A stretch of 36,150 nt of DNA from Propionibacteriaceae bacterium (GTDB lineage Bacteria > Actinomycetota > Actinomycetes > Propionibacteriales > Propionibacteriaceae), in assembly GCA_027492675.1 (NCBI GenBank), contig JAPUEI010000091.1, positions 1-36,150 of the forward strand, read 5' to 3'. Below are positions 8,940-17,993 of this stretch, in pieces (the first letter of the stretch is position 1; every line of letters begins with the position of its first letter). Both the position numbers and the translations under genes were made by a program. The notes under the pieces were generated by a model. The model saw only the letters and a program-made list of their open reading frames with translations, was not told where the DNA came from and made no database searches.

Positions 8940-8945
8940 AGCCTA
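8940..8945 (-). promoter_or_regulatory. -10 element for the leaderless S9 peptidase start
   Basis: Minus-strand TAGGCT ends 7 bases before ATG 8932, with no Shine-Dalgarno between. This geometry is typical of actinobacterial leaderless genes. Confidence 0.55.
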
Positions 8946-9062
8946 CGCGTGCCTCGGGGGATCTCCCCTGGTGCGTACGGGACGGATGGGGCAGAATGGG
9001 CGGCAGTTCCACCCGTCTCGAAGGCTGCTGGGGAAGGCAAACCTCAAAGACCGGGAGGAATC

Positions 9063-9560
9063 ATGAGCCAGACCCGAGGAGTGTTCTTCGTCCACTCCGC
9101 GCCGTCGGCGTTGTGCCCGCACATCGAGTGGGCGGCGGCCGGCGCTTTTGGCATGCCTGTGCGACTCGACTGGATTCCCCAGCCTGTGGAGCGCTCGGCG
9201 TACCGCGCGGAGTACTCGTGGAGCGGCCCCGTCGGCACCTCCGAGAAGGTCGCTTCCGCCCTTGCGCGCTGGGATCGGATCCGCTTCGAGGTCACCGAGG
9301 AGCCCACGCTGTCGAGCGAGGGCTGCCGCGTCTCGTACACCCCACGCCTCGGCCTGTTCCGCGCCCAGACCGGTCTGTCCGGTGATGTCGTGGTGCCCGA
9401 GGGGCGGCTCAAGCAGGCGCTGCTGGCCGACGCGCTGGGCACCAAGCCGCTCGGGGTCTCCGTGGCCGAGCTGCTCGGCGCGCCCTGGGACGACGAGCTG
9501 GAGCCCTTCCGCTACGCCGGCGAGGGTGCGCCCGTCCGCTGGCTGCACCAGGTCGTCTAG
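9063..9560 (+). CDS. DUF3145 domain-containing protein
   Basis: 165 residues from ATG 9063 with GGGAGG four bases upstream. The sequence MSQTRGVFFVHSAPSALCPH followed by IEWA and SGPVGTSEKVASALARWDRIRFEVTEEPT matches the DUF3145 family, which fills almost its whole length. The family is confined to actinobacteria and its function is unknown. The protein has no membrane segment or signal peptide. The gene is divergent from the S9 peptidase; the shared 130-base gap contains CAGAAT at 8992-8997 as a possible -10. The next gene has its own leaderless-type promoter, so this gene may be monocistronic. Confidence 0.88.
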   Translation: MSQTRGVFFVHSAPSALCPHIEWAAAGAFGMPVRLDWIPQPVERSAYRAEYSWSGPVGTSEKVASALARWDRIRFEVTEEPTLSSEGCRVSYTPRLGLFRAQTGLSGDVVVPEGRLKQALLADALGTKPLGVSVAELLGAPWDDELEPFRYAGEGAPVRWLHQVV

Positions 9561-9594
9561 GACGCCCTGATCCGAGTCGCCGCAGGCCTAGCCA

Positions 9595-9600
9595 TAGGCT
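9595..9600 (+). promoter_or_regulatory. -10 element for the leaderless DUF3090 start, inside a small palindrome
   Basis: TAGGCT lies 6 bases before GTG 9607. Its first five bases form the right arm of GCCTA-GCCA-TAGGC (9586-9599), so a hairpin or small operator overlaps the -10. Confidence 0.5.
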
Positions 9601-9606
9601 GTCGCC

Positions 9607-10119
9607 GTGGATCCAAGGCGCCTCGAGTTCGCGAACCCGGACAGGTTCGTGGCGGGCGCGTCGGGTGAGGGGGAGAAGCGGCGGTTCTTCGTCCAGGTGC
9701 GCGAGGGGAACCTCCTTGCCACCGTGGGCATCAGCCGCGGCCAGCTCACGATGCTGGCGCTCCACCTGAGCAGCGTGCTCGACGAGGTGAGCCGCCTGGC
9801 CGCCGTCGACACCGCCGAGGCGGACCGTACGGTCGACCTCGGCCCGCTCGAGGTCCCGCTGTTCGCCGTGTTCACCGCCACCTCGCTCCAGGTCGGCTGG
9901 GACGCCGTCGCCGGCACCATCCGCGTGACACTCGCGGACACCGACATCGAGCCGCCGTACACGCTCGACGTCTTCGCGTCCCCCAAGCTCGCCCGCCGGT
10001 TCGGGGCGCGGGCATCGAGGGTCGTACGGGATGCGGCCGCCTGCCCCCTGTGCGCACAGCCGATCGCGGCCGAGGGGCACGTCTGCCCACGACTGGACGG
10101 GTACAGAGCCGTTCGCTGA
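9607..10119 (+). CDS. DUF3090 family protein
   Basis: 170 residues from GTG 9607. RRLEFANPDRFVAGASGEGEKRRFFVQVREG at the N-terminus and LQVGWDAVAGTIRVTLAD in the middle are the conserved parts of DUF3090. The C-terminus has a possible zinc knuckle, CPLCAQPI followed by GHVCPR, a regular feature of the family. DUF3090 genes are habitually next to mshC in actinobacteria, as here (mshC starts 21 bases downstream), but no biochemical link to mycothiol is established. In mycobacteria a phosphoglycerate-mutase-like gene and an SCO1664-type gene are also in this neighbourhood; both are missing here. No membrane segment. Confidence 0.9.
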   Translation: MDPRRLEFANPDRFVAGASGEGEKRRFFVQVREGNLLATVGISRGQLTMLALHLSSVLDEVSRLAAVDTAEADRTVDLGPLEVPLFAVFTATSLQVGWDAVAGTIRVTLADTDIEPPYTLDVFASPKLARRFGARASRVVRDAAACPLCAQPIAAEGHVCPRLDGYRAVR

Positions 10120-10126
10120 CGCCCAG

Positions 10127-10132
10127 TAGGCT
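10127..10132 (+). promoter_or_regulatory. -10 element for the leaderless mshC start
   Basis: TAGGCT is 8 bases before ATG 10141, in the 21-base gap after the DUF3090 gene. No Shine-Dalgarno is present in the gap. Confidence 0.5.
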
Positions 10133-10140
10133 CCGGCCCC

Positions 10141-11379
10141 ATGAAGTCGTGGCCGTCGCCCGCTGTTCCCGCACCCGTCGCCGGTCCCCGTTCCACGGTC
10201 ACGGCGTACAACACCGCCGTACAGACCGTCACCGCGGTCGGACCCGCCACGGGAACTGCCCGCCTGTACGTGTGCGGCATCACCCCGTACGACTCCACGC
10301 ACATGGGCCACGCGTTCACGTACCTCACCTTCGACCTTCTCCAGCGCGCGTGGCGCGACACGGGTCTCGACGTCTCGTACACGCAGAACATCACCGACGT
10401 CGACGACCCGCTGCTCGAGCGCGCGACCGCCACGGGTGTCGACTGGGTCGACCTCGCGGAGAGCCAGATCGAGCTGTTCCGTACCGATATGACGGCGCTG
10501 CGTGTGATCCCTCCGCAGGCGTACGTCGGCGCGGTCGAGGCGATCCCCGACGTCGTGGCGCTGATCGAGCGGCTCGCGGAGGCCGGCTACGTCTACCAGG
10601 TCGAGGACGAGTACGCCGACTGGTACTTCACGACGAACCGCGCCGAGGGCTTCGGCGAGGTGTCCTCGTACGACCTCGAGACCATGCTCGCGATCTTCGC
10701 CGAGCGCGGGGGCGACCCGGACCGTACGGGCAAGCGCGACCCGCTCGACTGTCTGGTCTGGCGGCTGGAGCGCGAGGGGGAGCCGGCGTGGGAGAGCGCG
10801 CTGGGCCGCGGCCGTCCCGGCTGGCACATCGAGTGCACGGCCATCGCGCTGAAGACGCTGGGGGAGTCGTTCGACGTCCAGGGCGGCGGCTCGGACCTCA
10901 TCTTCCCGCACCACGAGATGTGCGCTGCGGAGGCCGTCGCGGCCACCGGCCAGGCCTTCGCCACGTCGTACATCCACACCGCGATGGTCGGTCTCGACGG
11001 CGAGAAGATGAGCAAGTCCAAGGGCAACCTCGTGCTGGTGTCGAAGCTCCGCGAGGCCGGCGTCGACCCCATGGCGATCCGGCTTGTGCTCATCAGCCAC
11101 CACCGCGGCACCGAGTGGAGCTGGACCCAGGCCGACCTCGACGCCAACATCGAGCGCCTGGCGCGCTGGCGGACGGCCGTCCACGGGTCGAAGAGCGTGG
11201 CCGCGGACGAGACGGTATGGGCTGTACGGGAGGCCGTCGCCGACGATCTGCACGCCGACCGCGCGCTGGAGGCCATCGACGCCTGGGTCGCTGCCTCAGT
11301 GGTCGCCGAGAGCGATGCCGACGGGGCTCGGGACACGATCCGTACCCTCGTCGACGGACTCCTGGGCGTGGCGCTCTAG
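10141..11379 (+). CDS. mshC: Cysteine:GlcN-Ins ligase (mycothiol biosynthesis)
   Basis: 412 residues, the usual MshC length. The enzyme joins cysteine to glucosaminyl-inositol using ATP, the third stage of mycothiol synthesis. It is a cysteinyl-tRNA synthetase homologue without the tRNA-binding C-terminus. The N-terminal MKSWPSP, the zinc and nucleotide region [19 protein letters not shown] (HIGH-like), [29 protein letters not shown], and KMSKSKGN at about residue 289 are all present. MKSWP and ITPYDxTHxGHA distinguish MshC from CysS. It sits after DUF3090, as in many actinobacteria. It marks the organism as a mycothiol-producing actinobacterium. Confidence 0.96.
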   Translation: MKSWPSPAVPAPVAGPRSTVTAYNTAVQTVTAVGPATGTARLYVCGITPYDSTHMGHAFTYLTFDLLQRAWRDTGLDVSYTQNITDVDDPLLERATATGVDWVDLAESQIELFRTDMTALRVIPPQAYVGAVEAIPDVVALIERLAEAGYVYQVEDEYADWYFTTNRAEGFGEVSSYDLETMLAIFAERGGDPDRTGKRDPLDCLVWRLEREGEPAWESALGRGRPGWHIECTAIALKTLGESFDVQGGGSDLIFPHHEMCAAEAVAATGQAFATSYIHTAMVGLDGEKMSKSKGNLVLVSKLREAGVDPMAIRLVLISHHRGTEWSWTQADLDANIERLARWRTAVHGSKSVAADETVWAVREAVADDLHADRALEAIDAWVAASVVAESDADGARDTIRTLVDGLLGVAL

Positions 11380-11385
11380 CAGCGC
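11371..11385. terminator. Weak hairpin after mshC
   Basis: GCGCT-CTAGC-AGCGC spans the TAG stop codon of mshC, between convergent genes. The stem is only 5 bp and there is no T-tract. Confidence 0.3.
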
Positions 11386-11406
11386 TCTCGCCGGTCGGAC
11401 CTGGGC

Positions 11407-12060
11407 TCAGGCGGTGCGCAGGACGGTCACGAACTCGTTGTACGGGAAGACCTTGCCGACGATGCGGGGGAACGGGAACGAGTAGGTCTTCTCGACCGTC
11501 AGCCCGACGCGTCCGGCGTGGGCCACGACGCCGGCGTGGTCGACGAAGCGGATGTGCGTGGCGTCCGTGGTGAAGCCCGCCTCCTGCGGCGTGATGACGA
11601 CGACCTTGGCGCCCGGCGTCAGGTACGGCAGGTAGTCGGCGATGATCTGGTCGCCCACGCCCGCGTCGACGTGCTCCAGCACGTGTGCGATGAGCATCGA
11701 GTCGAAGCCGCCGACAGGGAGGTCGGCCGTGGCGAACTCCTCGGTGGTGTACGCCGTGAGCCCGCGCTCGCGGCACACCCGGATCGCGTCGGCGTTGTGG
11801 TCGACGCCCACCGCGTCCGGACCCAGGTTGAGCAGGTTCCGGCCGATGCCGCAGCCGACGTCGAGGCAACGACCCAGCTCCAGTCGCCGAAGGTTCCAGC
11901 GGTACGGCCGCTGGACGTCGAGGATCTGCTTCCATTTCGCAAGCTCGAGGCGGTTGAGCCGCTCGGCATAGTCGCTGCCGGCCGTGTCGCGACCGGTGCC
12001 ACGTTCTGAGCCCACGCTGGGATCGGCGTCGCCAGGGGGCGACGCGGTGGGCTCGGACAT
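11407..12060 (-). CDS. Class I SAM-dependent methyltransferase
   Basis: 217 residues from ATG 12060, preceded on the minus strand by AGGAGG with 4-base spacing; the in-frame extension to 12366 runs through promoter-like DNA and is rejected. Motif I is CLDVGCGIGRNLLNL (about 72-86), then AVGVDHNADAIRVCRERG for the SAM ribose-binding acidic loop, and FDSMLIAHVLEHVDAG as motif II/III. The first ~45 residues are a Ser/Gly/acidic tail without structure, then YAERLNRLELAKWKQILDVQRPYRWNLRRL. The substrate is unknown. It is convergent with mshC and divergent from argG, so it is not in either operon. Confidence 0.85.
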   Translation of the reverse strand: MSEPTASPPGDADPSVGSERGTGRDTAGSDYAERLNRLELAKWKQILDVQRPYRWNLRRLELGRCLDVGCGIGRNLLNLGPDAVGVDHNADAIRVCRERGLTAYTTEEFATADLPVGGFDSMLIAHVLEHVDAGVGDQIIADYLPYLTPGAKVVVITPQEAGFTTDATHIRFVDHAGVVAHAGRVGLTVEKTYSFPFPRIVGKVFPYNEFVTVLRTA

Positions 12061-12136
12061 GGGGCCTCCTGGGATTGAGGGTGGACCGCCTGAGGGGCGA
12101 TTCAGCAGCCGCCGACCAGCGTACGGGCAGTGGTGA

Positions 12137-13851
<1,715 letters not shown>

Positions 13852-13854
13852 GCC

Positions 13855-14352
13855 ATGTGTGACGCCCCTCGCCATGAGTTGCTGCAGCGGCAGCTAGGCG
13901 TCATGTGGCGTTTCGCCGAGGACTTCATCATCGGTCACCTCGACCTCGACGCGATGCTGTGGGAGCCGTCGGGCCATGTCTGTACGGTGAGGGCGACCGC
14001 TGAGGGCTGGGTCGCGGACTGGCCCGACGAGGAGACGCAACCCCTTCCTGACGTCACGATCGCCTGGTTGCTGTGGCACATCGAGTGGTGGTGGTCCGAC
14101 ACGCTCGCCCGAGTAGCCGGACGACCGGGGATCCCTCCGGAGGAACACCGCTGGTCCGGTGGTACAGACGGCATCGTCGCGGCGAAGCACGCATGGGACG
14201 AGCTGCTGGTCGACGCCGATCTCGACGCGCTCGTACCTTGGCACCTGCCCGAGCCGCAGCCAGTGTGGTTCATCGCGAGCTGGGTGAACGTCGAGCTGAC
14301 CAAGAACCTCGCGGAGATCAACCAGCTCAAGGCCCTCCGCGCCAACGCCTGA
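13855..14352 (+). CDS. DinB_2-like protein lacking the usual third-helix histidines
   Basis: 165 residues, starting 3 bases after hisE. The pattern QRQLGVMWRFAEDF...LWEPSG..VRATAEGWVADWP.....PLPDVTIAWLLWHIEWWWSD matches the DinB/YfiT-like four-helix family, whose members bind a divalent metal through three histidines and often act as thiol-dependent transferases, some using mycothiol. Here the first histidine is visible (LLWHIEW). The third-helix motif, usually E-x-x-HH-x-x-E-I, reads ELTKNLAEINQL, so two histidines are replaced by Lys and Asn. Metal binding is therefore probably lost or altered. The upstream residues are otherwise typical. It is probably co-transcribed with hisE. Role unknown. 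Confidence 0.75.
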   Translation: MCDAPRHELLQRQLGVMWRFAEDFIIGHLDLDAMLWEPSGHVCTVRATAEGWVADWPDEETQPLPDVTIAWLLWHIEWWWSDTLARVAGRPGIPPEEHRWSGGTDGIVAAKHAWDELLVDADLDALVPWHLPEPQPVWFIASWVNVELTKNLAEINQLKALRANA

Positions 14353-14368
14353 GGCTTCGGGGCGGCGC

Positions 14369-14452
14369 AATCCGCGTTGTCGTACCCGAGATCGTCGAAA
14401 CCGGCCGTTTTGGGGAGAGTTCCGGACCGTCTGGGCTACCACAACGCGGATT
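14369..14452. repeat. Intergenic inverted repeat with 12-bp perfect arms
   Basis: AATCCGCGTTGT (14369-14380) and ACAACGCGGATT (14441-14452) are exact reverse complements. Pairing continues inwards with one mismatch and one bulge (GTA/TAC, then CCC/GGG), giving arms of about 19 bases around a ~45-base middle. It lies between the DinB-like gene and the hisG promoter and is not explained by either gene. No matching copy was found elsewhere in this window. Confidence 0.7.
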
Positions 14453-14522
14453 TCGCGTCGACCACCCGAACGTCGCGCCGCCCTCGGAGCGGGATACGTC
14501 CGGTCAGACGGGACCAAGGCGG

Positions 14523-14528
14523 TAGATT
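14523..14528 (+). promoter_or_regulatory. -10 element for the leaderless hisG start
   Basis: TAGATT lies 8 bases before GTG 14537. There is no Shine-Dalgarno. It implies that hisG has its own promoter, separate from argG-hisE. Confidence 0.5.
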
Positions 14529-14536
14529 GGCGCGTC

Positions 14537-15394
14537 GTGACCGACCGCCTGCTCAAGATCGCCGTACCCAACAAGGGGTCCCTGGCCGAGCCCGCCACGC
14601 AGATGCTCAAGGAAGCCGGCTACCGGCAGCGCTGGGACCTCAAGGACCTGGTGTTGACCGACGAGGCCAACGGTGTCGAGTTCTACTACCTGCGTCCCCG
14701 CGACATCGCGGTGTACGTGGGGGAGGGCACGCTCGACATCGGGATCACCGGCCGGGACATGCTGCTGGACTCCGCGTCCAACGCCGACGAGGTCCTGCCC
14801 CTTGGCTTCGGCGGCACGAAGTTCCGCTTCGCCGCTCCCGGCGGTGAGTCGCTCTCCGTGGCTGACCTCCAGGGCAAGCGCATCGCCACCTCGTACCCGG
14901 GCCTGGTGTCCTCCTACCTCAGCACCTACGGCGTCGAGGCGCGTCTGATCCACCTCGAAGGCGCGGTCGAGAGCTCCATCCGGCTGGGCGTCGCGGACGC
15001 GATCGCCGATGTCGTGGAGACGGGCAGCACGCTCCGCAAGGCCGGCCTCGAGATCTTCGGCGACCCGATCCTGGCTTCCGAGGCGATCCTCATCCGGCGC
15101 CGTGGCGGCGACGAGCCGGTCGGCATGCAGCAGCTGCTGCGCCGCGTCTCGGGCGTGCTGGTGGCTCGCGACTACGTGCTCATCGACTACGACATCGCCA
15201 ACGACCTGCTCCAGGCCGCCGTCGAGCTCACCCCTGGGCTGGAAGGCCCGACCGTGTCACCGCTGGCGCACGAGGGCTGGTCGGCTGTACGGGCCATGGT
15301 GCCGCGCCGCAACGCGCAGTCCCTCATGGACAGCCTCTGGGACGTCGGCGCCCGGGCCATCCTCGTCACCGACATCGCCGCCTGCCGCCTGTGA
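14537..15394 (+). CDS. hisG: ATP phosphoribosyltransferase, long form
   Basis: 285 residues. It catalyses the first committed step of histidine synthesis, condensing ATP and PRPP. The N-terminal KIAVPNKGSLAEPATQML, RPRDIAVYVGEGTLDIGITGRDML and the PRPP loop DAIADVVETGSTLRKAGLEI are present. The length and the C-terminal ~75 residues (LTPGLEGPTVSPLAHEGW...RRNAQSLMDSLWDVGARAILVTDIAACRL) correspond to the ACT-like regulatory domain of the long form, so histidine feedback inhibition is expected and no HisZ is required. GTG start at 14537. The stop overlaps the start of the PH-domain gene. Confidence 0.96.
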   Translation: MTDRLLKIAVPNKGSLAEPATQMLKEAGYRQRWDLKDLVLTDEANGVEFYYLRPRDIAVYVGEGTLDIGITGRDMLLDSASNADEVLPLGFGGTKFRFAAPGGESLSVADLQGKRIATSYPGLVSSYLSTYGVEARLIHLEGAVESSIRLGVADAIADVVETGSTLRKAGLEIFGDPILASEAILIRRRGGDEPVGMQQLLRRVSGVLVARDYVLIDYDIANDLLQAAVELTPGLEGPTVSPLAHEGWSAVRAMVPRRNAQSLMDSLWDVGARAILVTDIAACRL

Positions 15395-15846
15395 GCTTCG
15401 TCGCCTACCCGCGGGGTCCCCGCTGGGCAGCGATCGGGTTCTCGGCGGTCCTCGTGGTGGGGGCCGTGGTCGCCTTCGTGGCCCTCGGCCCTGACGTCCG
15501 CGCGCGCTTCACGGGCTTTCAGGTGTTCACGCTGGTGCTGTTCCTCGTCGTGATGGTCACGATCATGGGCGCGATCGGCTTCAGCACCGTACGAGTCCAG
15601 CCCGACGGCCTGACGTACCGCAACGGACTGCGCACCCACCACCTGCCCTGGTCGGATGTCGGGCCCATCCAGTTCGAGCCCGGCAACCCGTGGCCGCGTG
15701 TCGAGCTCCGGGGCGCGAGCGCGGAGGGTGACCACGACCACGTACCCCTGATGGGCATCCAGGGCAGTGACAAGGTGTACGCCGTCGCCCAGTACGAGGC
15801 GCTGCTGGCCGCCGTGAACGAGGCCCGCTCACGGCGACCGGACTGA
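15391..15846 (+). CDS. PH (bPH_6-type) domain membrane protein
   Basis: 151 residues from GTG 15391, overlapping the hisG stop (GTGA). There are two transmembrane helices, at about 12-32 and 42-65, followed by a small beta-rich domain: VRVQPDGLTYRNGLRTHHLPWSDVGPIQFEPGNPWPRVEL. The G-L-x-x-R-N-x-x-x-x-x-x-PW-x-x-V core is typical of the short actinobacterial PH-like domain often encoded immediately after hisG. The function is not known; the domain probably sits in the cytoplasm next to the membrane. It converges on rpmJ2 with only 12 bases between the stops. Confidence 0.85.
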   Translation: MSFVAYPRGPRWAAIGFSAVLVVGAVVAFVALGPDVRARFTGFQVFTLVLFLVVMVTIMGAIGFSTVRVQPDGLTYRNGLRTHHLPWSDVGPIQFEPGNPWPRVELRGASAEGDHDHVPLMGIQGSDKVYAVAQYEALLAAVNEARSRRPD

Positions 15847-15858
15847 CTCTCAGCGCGC

Positions 15859-15981
15859 TCAGCCTTGTCGGGCCTTCATGCGCGGGTTGAGCTTGTTGAT
15901 CACGAACACGCGCCCTCGCCGACGCACGATCTGGGCGCCCGGGATCTTCTTGAGGGCCCTGAGCGAGTTGCGTACCTTCAT
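15859..15981 (-). CDS. rpmJ: Ribosomal protein L36, cysteine-free (zinc-independent) paralogue
   Basis: 40 residues. [20 protein letters not shown] followed by [20 protein letters not shown] aligns along L36, but the zinc-binding C-x2-C-x12-C-x4-H residues of the standard form (near KVMCxxC) are missing. The protein would replace zinc-binding L36 in ribosomes made during zinc starvation. ATG 15981 overlaps the rpmF2 stop (ATGA), and GGAAGGAAG precedes it. It is the last gene of the minus-strand Zur-type operon, followed by the convergent PH-domain gene. Confidence 0.95.
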   Translation of the reverse strand: MKVRNSLRALKKIPGAQIVRRRGRVFVINKLNPRMKARQG

Positions 15982-16166
15982 GGGTTCTTCCTTCCTGGCG
16001 TGGGTGGGGAGATGAGCCCCGACTGATACGCCCGCACGAGCCGACGGGGTACGTCGAAGACCCGGCCCGCGATCGTCACGGGGACGAGGTCGGGGGCGGT
16101 GGCCTTCCACTGGGCCCTGCGGTGGCGGGTGTTGCTGCGGGACAGGCGGCGTTTGGGGACGGCCAT
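15978..16166 (-). CDS. rpmF: Ribosomal protein L32, cysteine-free (zinc-independent) paralogue
   Basis: 62 residues. [20 protein letters not shown] is the canonical L32 N-terminus. The C-terminal zinc ribbon (C-x2-C...H/C-x2-C) is replaced by a cysteine-free segment [20 protein letters not shown]. It is expected to substitute for zinc-binding L32 when zinc is scarce. The Shine-Dalgarno AAGGAG overlaps the TAA stop of the upstream COG0523 gene, coupling the two. Its stop overlaps rpmJ2. Alternative L32 is less often listed among zinc-responsive paralogues than L28, L31, L33 and S14. Confidence 0.95.
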   Translation of the reverse strand: MAVPKRRLSRSNTRHRRAQWKATAPDLVPVTIAGRVFDVPRRLVRAYQSGLISPPTPGRKNP

Positions 16167-16175
16167 CGGGGCTCC

Positions 16176-17252
16176 TTATGCGACGTTCTCGACGGGACCG
16201 AGCCACGGCTCGAAGCCGTCCTCGAGCACGGCCCACGAAGGCGGGGGATTGGCGACGTCCGCGTCGGAGATCAGCAGCCCCTCAAAGACGGCCACCAGCT
16301 CCGCGGGCGGCGTTCCGACGCCGGTGAAGATCAGCTGCGTACGCGGTGTGTCCTGATGCCACTCGCTCCACGTGCCGATGCTCAGCTGACCTCCTGCGCC
16401 GTCCCACTGCTGCACCTCGTGCGGGCGAGTGGGCAGCCAGAAGCAGCCGCGGGTGCGGAACGCGCCGCTGCCGAGACGGTCGATGCCGTCGAGCAGTCGA
16501 TCGGGGTGGAACGGGCGCGCTGACGAGAGCACGATCCGCCACGACGCCCCGCCGGCGACGTCGGTGACCTCGGTCCGCACGACGGGCGAGGCCCAGTTCG
16601 TCGCGCGGAGGTGGCTGTGGCGAGGCTCGACGACGGTGCTTCCGCTGAGGTTCTCGACGCCCATCACCACCGCGGCGTCCGGCCGGGCCAGGTTGGCGAT
16701 GAGCTCCTCGCCGGCGGTGTCAGGTGGGCTGGTGAGCACCACCGTGTCGGCGTACTCGATCAGGGCGCACGCGACTTCACCGACCCCGCGGTTGTCGTCG
16801 GGGCCGTGCTGCAGCCCTCGCTCTGCAAGCAAGTCGTCACCGAGCAGGTCGGCGACCACGGACGCCCCCTCGACCACGACCAGGGTGCTGCTGAGGCGGA
16901 GGTACCGCGCGAGGCGGGGGTCCTGGTTGAGCGACGTGCCCAGCTGGTCCGCTGGCGCTGCGACAGGAAGCACGACGACGATCGACTCATACCGGCCGCT
17001 GCGTGCCAGCCTCAGGATCGTCGGGAGGATGTCCTCGCGCAGCGCGCAGGTCGTGCAGGCGTGGGCGAGCTGCACCTGGTGGCGCTCGACCACTCCCGCC
17101 GCGTCGCTCACGACGCGGGTCAGCATCTGGGCCTCCGGGTCGAACGTGTGCTGCACCGCCACCGCGCGCGGAAGATCCCACAGCAGTCCGATCGCCGCCA
17201 CCTCGATGGCCTCGCTCGTCACGCCGGTCACGGCGATCACCGGCGTCCTCAT
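16176..17252 (-). CDS. COG0523/CobW-like protein with degenerate P-loop
   Basis: 358 residues. Co-location with zinc-free ribosomal proteins and the C-terminal [26 protein letters not shown] (CobW_C domain) identify a COG0523 protein, the zinc metallochaperone GTPase group. The N-terminal sheet is retained (VIAVTG at 5-10, VVVLPVAAP about 92-100, VVVEGA about 124-129). The Walker A GxxGxGKT is replaced by [13 protein letters not shown], without Lys or Thr, and CxCC is CTTC (C66, C69) before [13 protein letters not shown] hydrolysis by the canonical mechanism is therefore doubtful. Similar degenerate forms occur in other actinobacterial zinc-starvation clusters as far as I recall. It overlaps rpmE2 by four bases. 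Confidence 0.88.
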   Translation of the reverse strand: MRTPVIAVTGVTSEAIEVAAIGLLWDLPRAVAVQHTFDPEAQMLTRVVSDAAGVVERHQVQLAHACTTCALREDILPTILRLARSGRYESIVVVLPVAAPADQLGTSLNQDPRLARYLRLSSTLVVVEGASVVADLLGDDLLAERGLQHGPDDNRGVGEVACALIEYADTVVLTSPPDTAGEELIANLARPDAAVVMGVENLSGSTVVEPRHSHLRATNWASPVVRTEVTDVAGGASWRIVLSSARPFHPDRLLDGIDRLGSGAFRTRGCFWLPTRPHEVQQWDGAGGQLSIGTWSEWHQDTPRTQLIFTGVGTPPAELVAVFEGLLISDADVANPPPSWAVLEDGFEPWLGPVENVA

Positions 17253-17509
17253 CGCGACGCCTTGGTGGCGCCGAAGCGACGGGCGTACGCCGCGACCCGG
17301 CCCTCGGTGTCGATGGTGCGCTGCCGTCCGGTCCAGAAGGGGTGAGACGCGCTGGTGACGTCCACGTCCACCAAGGGGTACGTCACGCCGTCCACATCGA
17401 CCGTGGGCAACCCTGGGCGCCCGGCAAGAGTCGAGCGCGTGACCGTGATCGTTCCGGTGGTGACATCGCGGAACGCCACGGGTCCGTACGTCGGATGGCC
17501 TTGCTTCAT
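17249..17509 (-). CDS. rpmE2: Ribosomal protein L31 type B (zinc-independent)
   Basis: 86 residues from ATG 17509, with AAGGAG eight bases upstream. KQGHPTYGPVAFRDVTTG, TRSTLAG, DGVTYPLVDVDVTSASHPFWTG and DTEGRVAAYARRFG match L31 type B, which lacks the CxxC pair of type A and is longer. Type B L31 displaces zinc-bound L31 from the ribosome when zinc is limiting, freeing the metal. It is the first gene of the minus-strand operon, and a Zur-type palindrome covers the promoter spacer. The in-frame extension to 17566 runs through the operator and is rejected. Confidence 0.96.
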   Translation of the reverse strand: MKQGHPTYGPVAFRDVTTGTITVTRSTLAGRPGLPTVDVDGVTYPLVDVDVTSASHPFWTGRQRTIDTEGRVAAYARRFGATKASR

Positions 17510-17521
17510 CGAACGAGCTCC

Positions 17522-17551
17522 TTCACTGAGACGGTCTGGACATAGTATAAT
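17522..17551 (+). promoter_or_regulatory. Promoter of the rpmB2-rpmG2-rpsN2 operon
   Basis: TTCACT (17522-17527), an 18-base spacer and a consensus TATAAT (17546-17551). The Zur-type box begins at the last base of the -10, so a bound repressor would cover the transcription start. Confidence 0.7.
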
Positions 17552-17570
17552 GAGAATCATTATCAATCAA
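17542..17570 (-). promoter_or_regulatory. Promoter of the rpmE2-COG0523-rpmF2-rpmJ2 operon
   Basis: On the minus strand TTGATT (17570-17565), an exact 17-base spacer, then TACTAT (17547-17542). The Zur-type palindrome occupies almost the whole spacer. It overlaps the plus-strand promoter. Confidence 0.65.
17551..17565. promoter_or_regulatory. Zur-type operator (zinc-uptake regulator box)
   Basis: TGAGAATCATTATCA fits the actinobacterial Zur pattern TGAnAATnATTnTCA at every defined position. It lies between two divergent zinc-independent ribosomal protein operons and within both promoters, so one Zur dimer pair could silence both when zinc is plentiful. Assignment rests on the motif plus the regulated genes. 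Confidence 0.9.
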
Positions 17571-17586
17571 ACGAAGGAGTCATGTC

Positions 17587-17823
17587 GTGTCCAGGACCTG
17601 TCAGGTCACAGGAGCGCGACCCGGATTCGGCCACCGGGTCTCTCACTCGCATCGCCGGACGAAGCGGCGCTTCGACGTCAATCTCGTCGAGAAGCGGTAC
17701 TGGGTTCCGAGTCTGCGCAGGCGCGTACGCCTGCTGCTCAGTACCCGGGCCATCAAGGAGATCGATGTGCGAGGCATCGAAGCCGTCGTGGGTGAGGCTC
17801 GGCGTCGAGGGGTGGTGCTCTGA
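17587..17823 (+). CDS. rpmB: Ribosomal protein L28, zinc-independent paralogue
   Basis: 78 residues from GTG 17587; the ATG five bases upstream is out of frame. [40 protein letters not shown] and the [11 protein letters not shown] segment are characteristic of L28. The zinc form has four cysteines in two CxxC-type pairs; here only Cys5 is present, so no zinc site can form. AAGGAG at 17574-17579 is the ribosome site. It leads the plus-strand operon, and its stop overlaps rpmG2 (TGATG). It is expected to be expressed only in zinc starvation. Confidence 0.95.
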   Translation: MSRTCQVTGARPGFGHRVSHSHRRTKRRFDVNLVEKRYWVPSLRRRVRLLLSTRAIKEIDVRGIEAVVGEARRRGVVL

Positions 17824-17993
17824 TGGCGTCCAAGAGGGGGGAGCTGAGGCCCCTGGTCAAGCTGCGTTCGACGGCAGGCACGGGCTACACGTACGTCACC
17901 CGCAAGAACCGTCGCAACGACCCGGATCGGCTTGTGCTCCGCAAGTACGACCCCGTCCTGCGGGCGCACGCCGACTTCAAGGAGGATCGCTGA
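17823..17993 (+). CDS. rpmG: Ribosomal protein L33, cysteine-free paralogue
   Basis: 56 residues by direct translation: starts [20 protein letters not shown], continues [20 protein letters not shown], and ends [16 protein letters not shown]. This is a complete L33. The zinc-binding CxxC pairs (normally within KLxCxxC and near the C-terminus CPxC) are absent. ATG 17823 overlaps the rpmB2 stop by one base and its own stop overlaps rpsN2 in the same way, so the three are translated as a coupled unit. Standard L33 of this zinc-free kind occurs in many bacteria and is here under zinc control by context. Confidence 0.95.
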   Translation: MASKRGELRPLVKLRSTAGTGYTYVTRKNRRNDPDRLVLRKYDPVLRAHADFKEDR

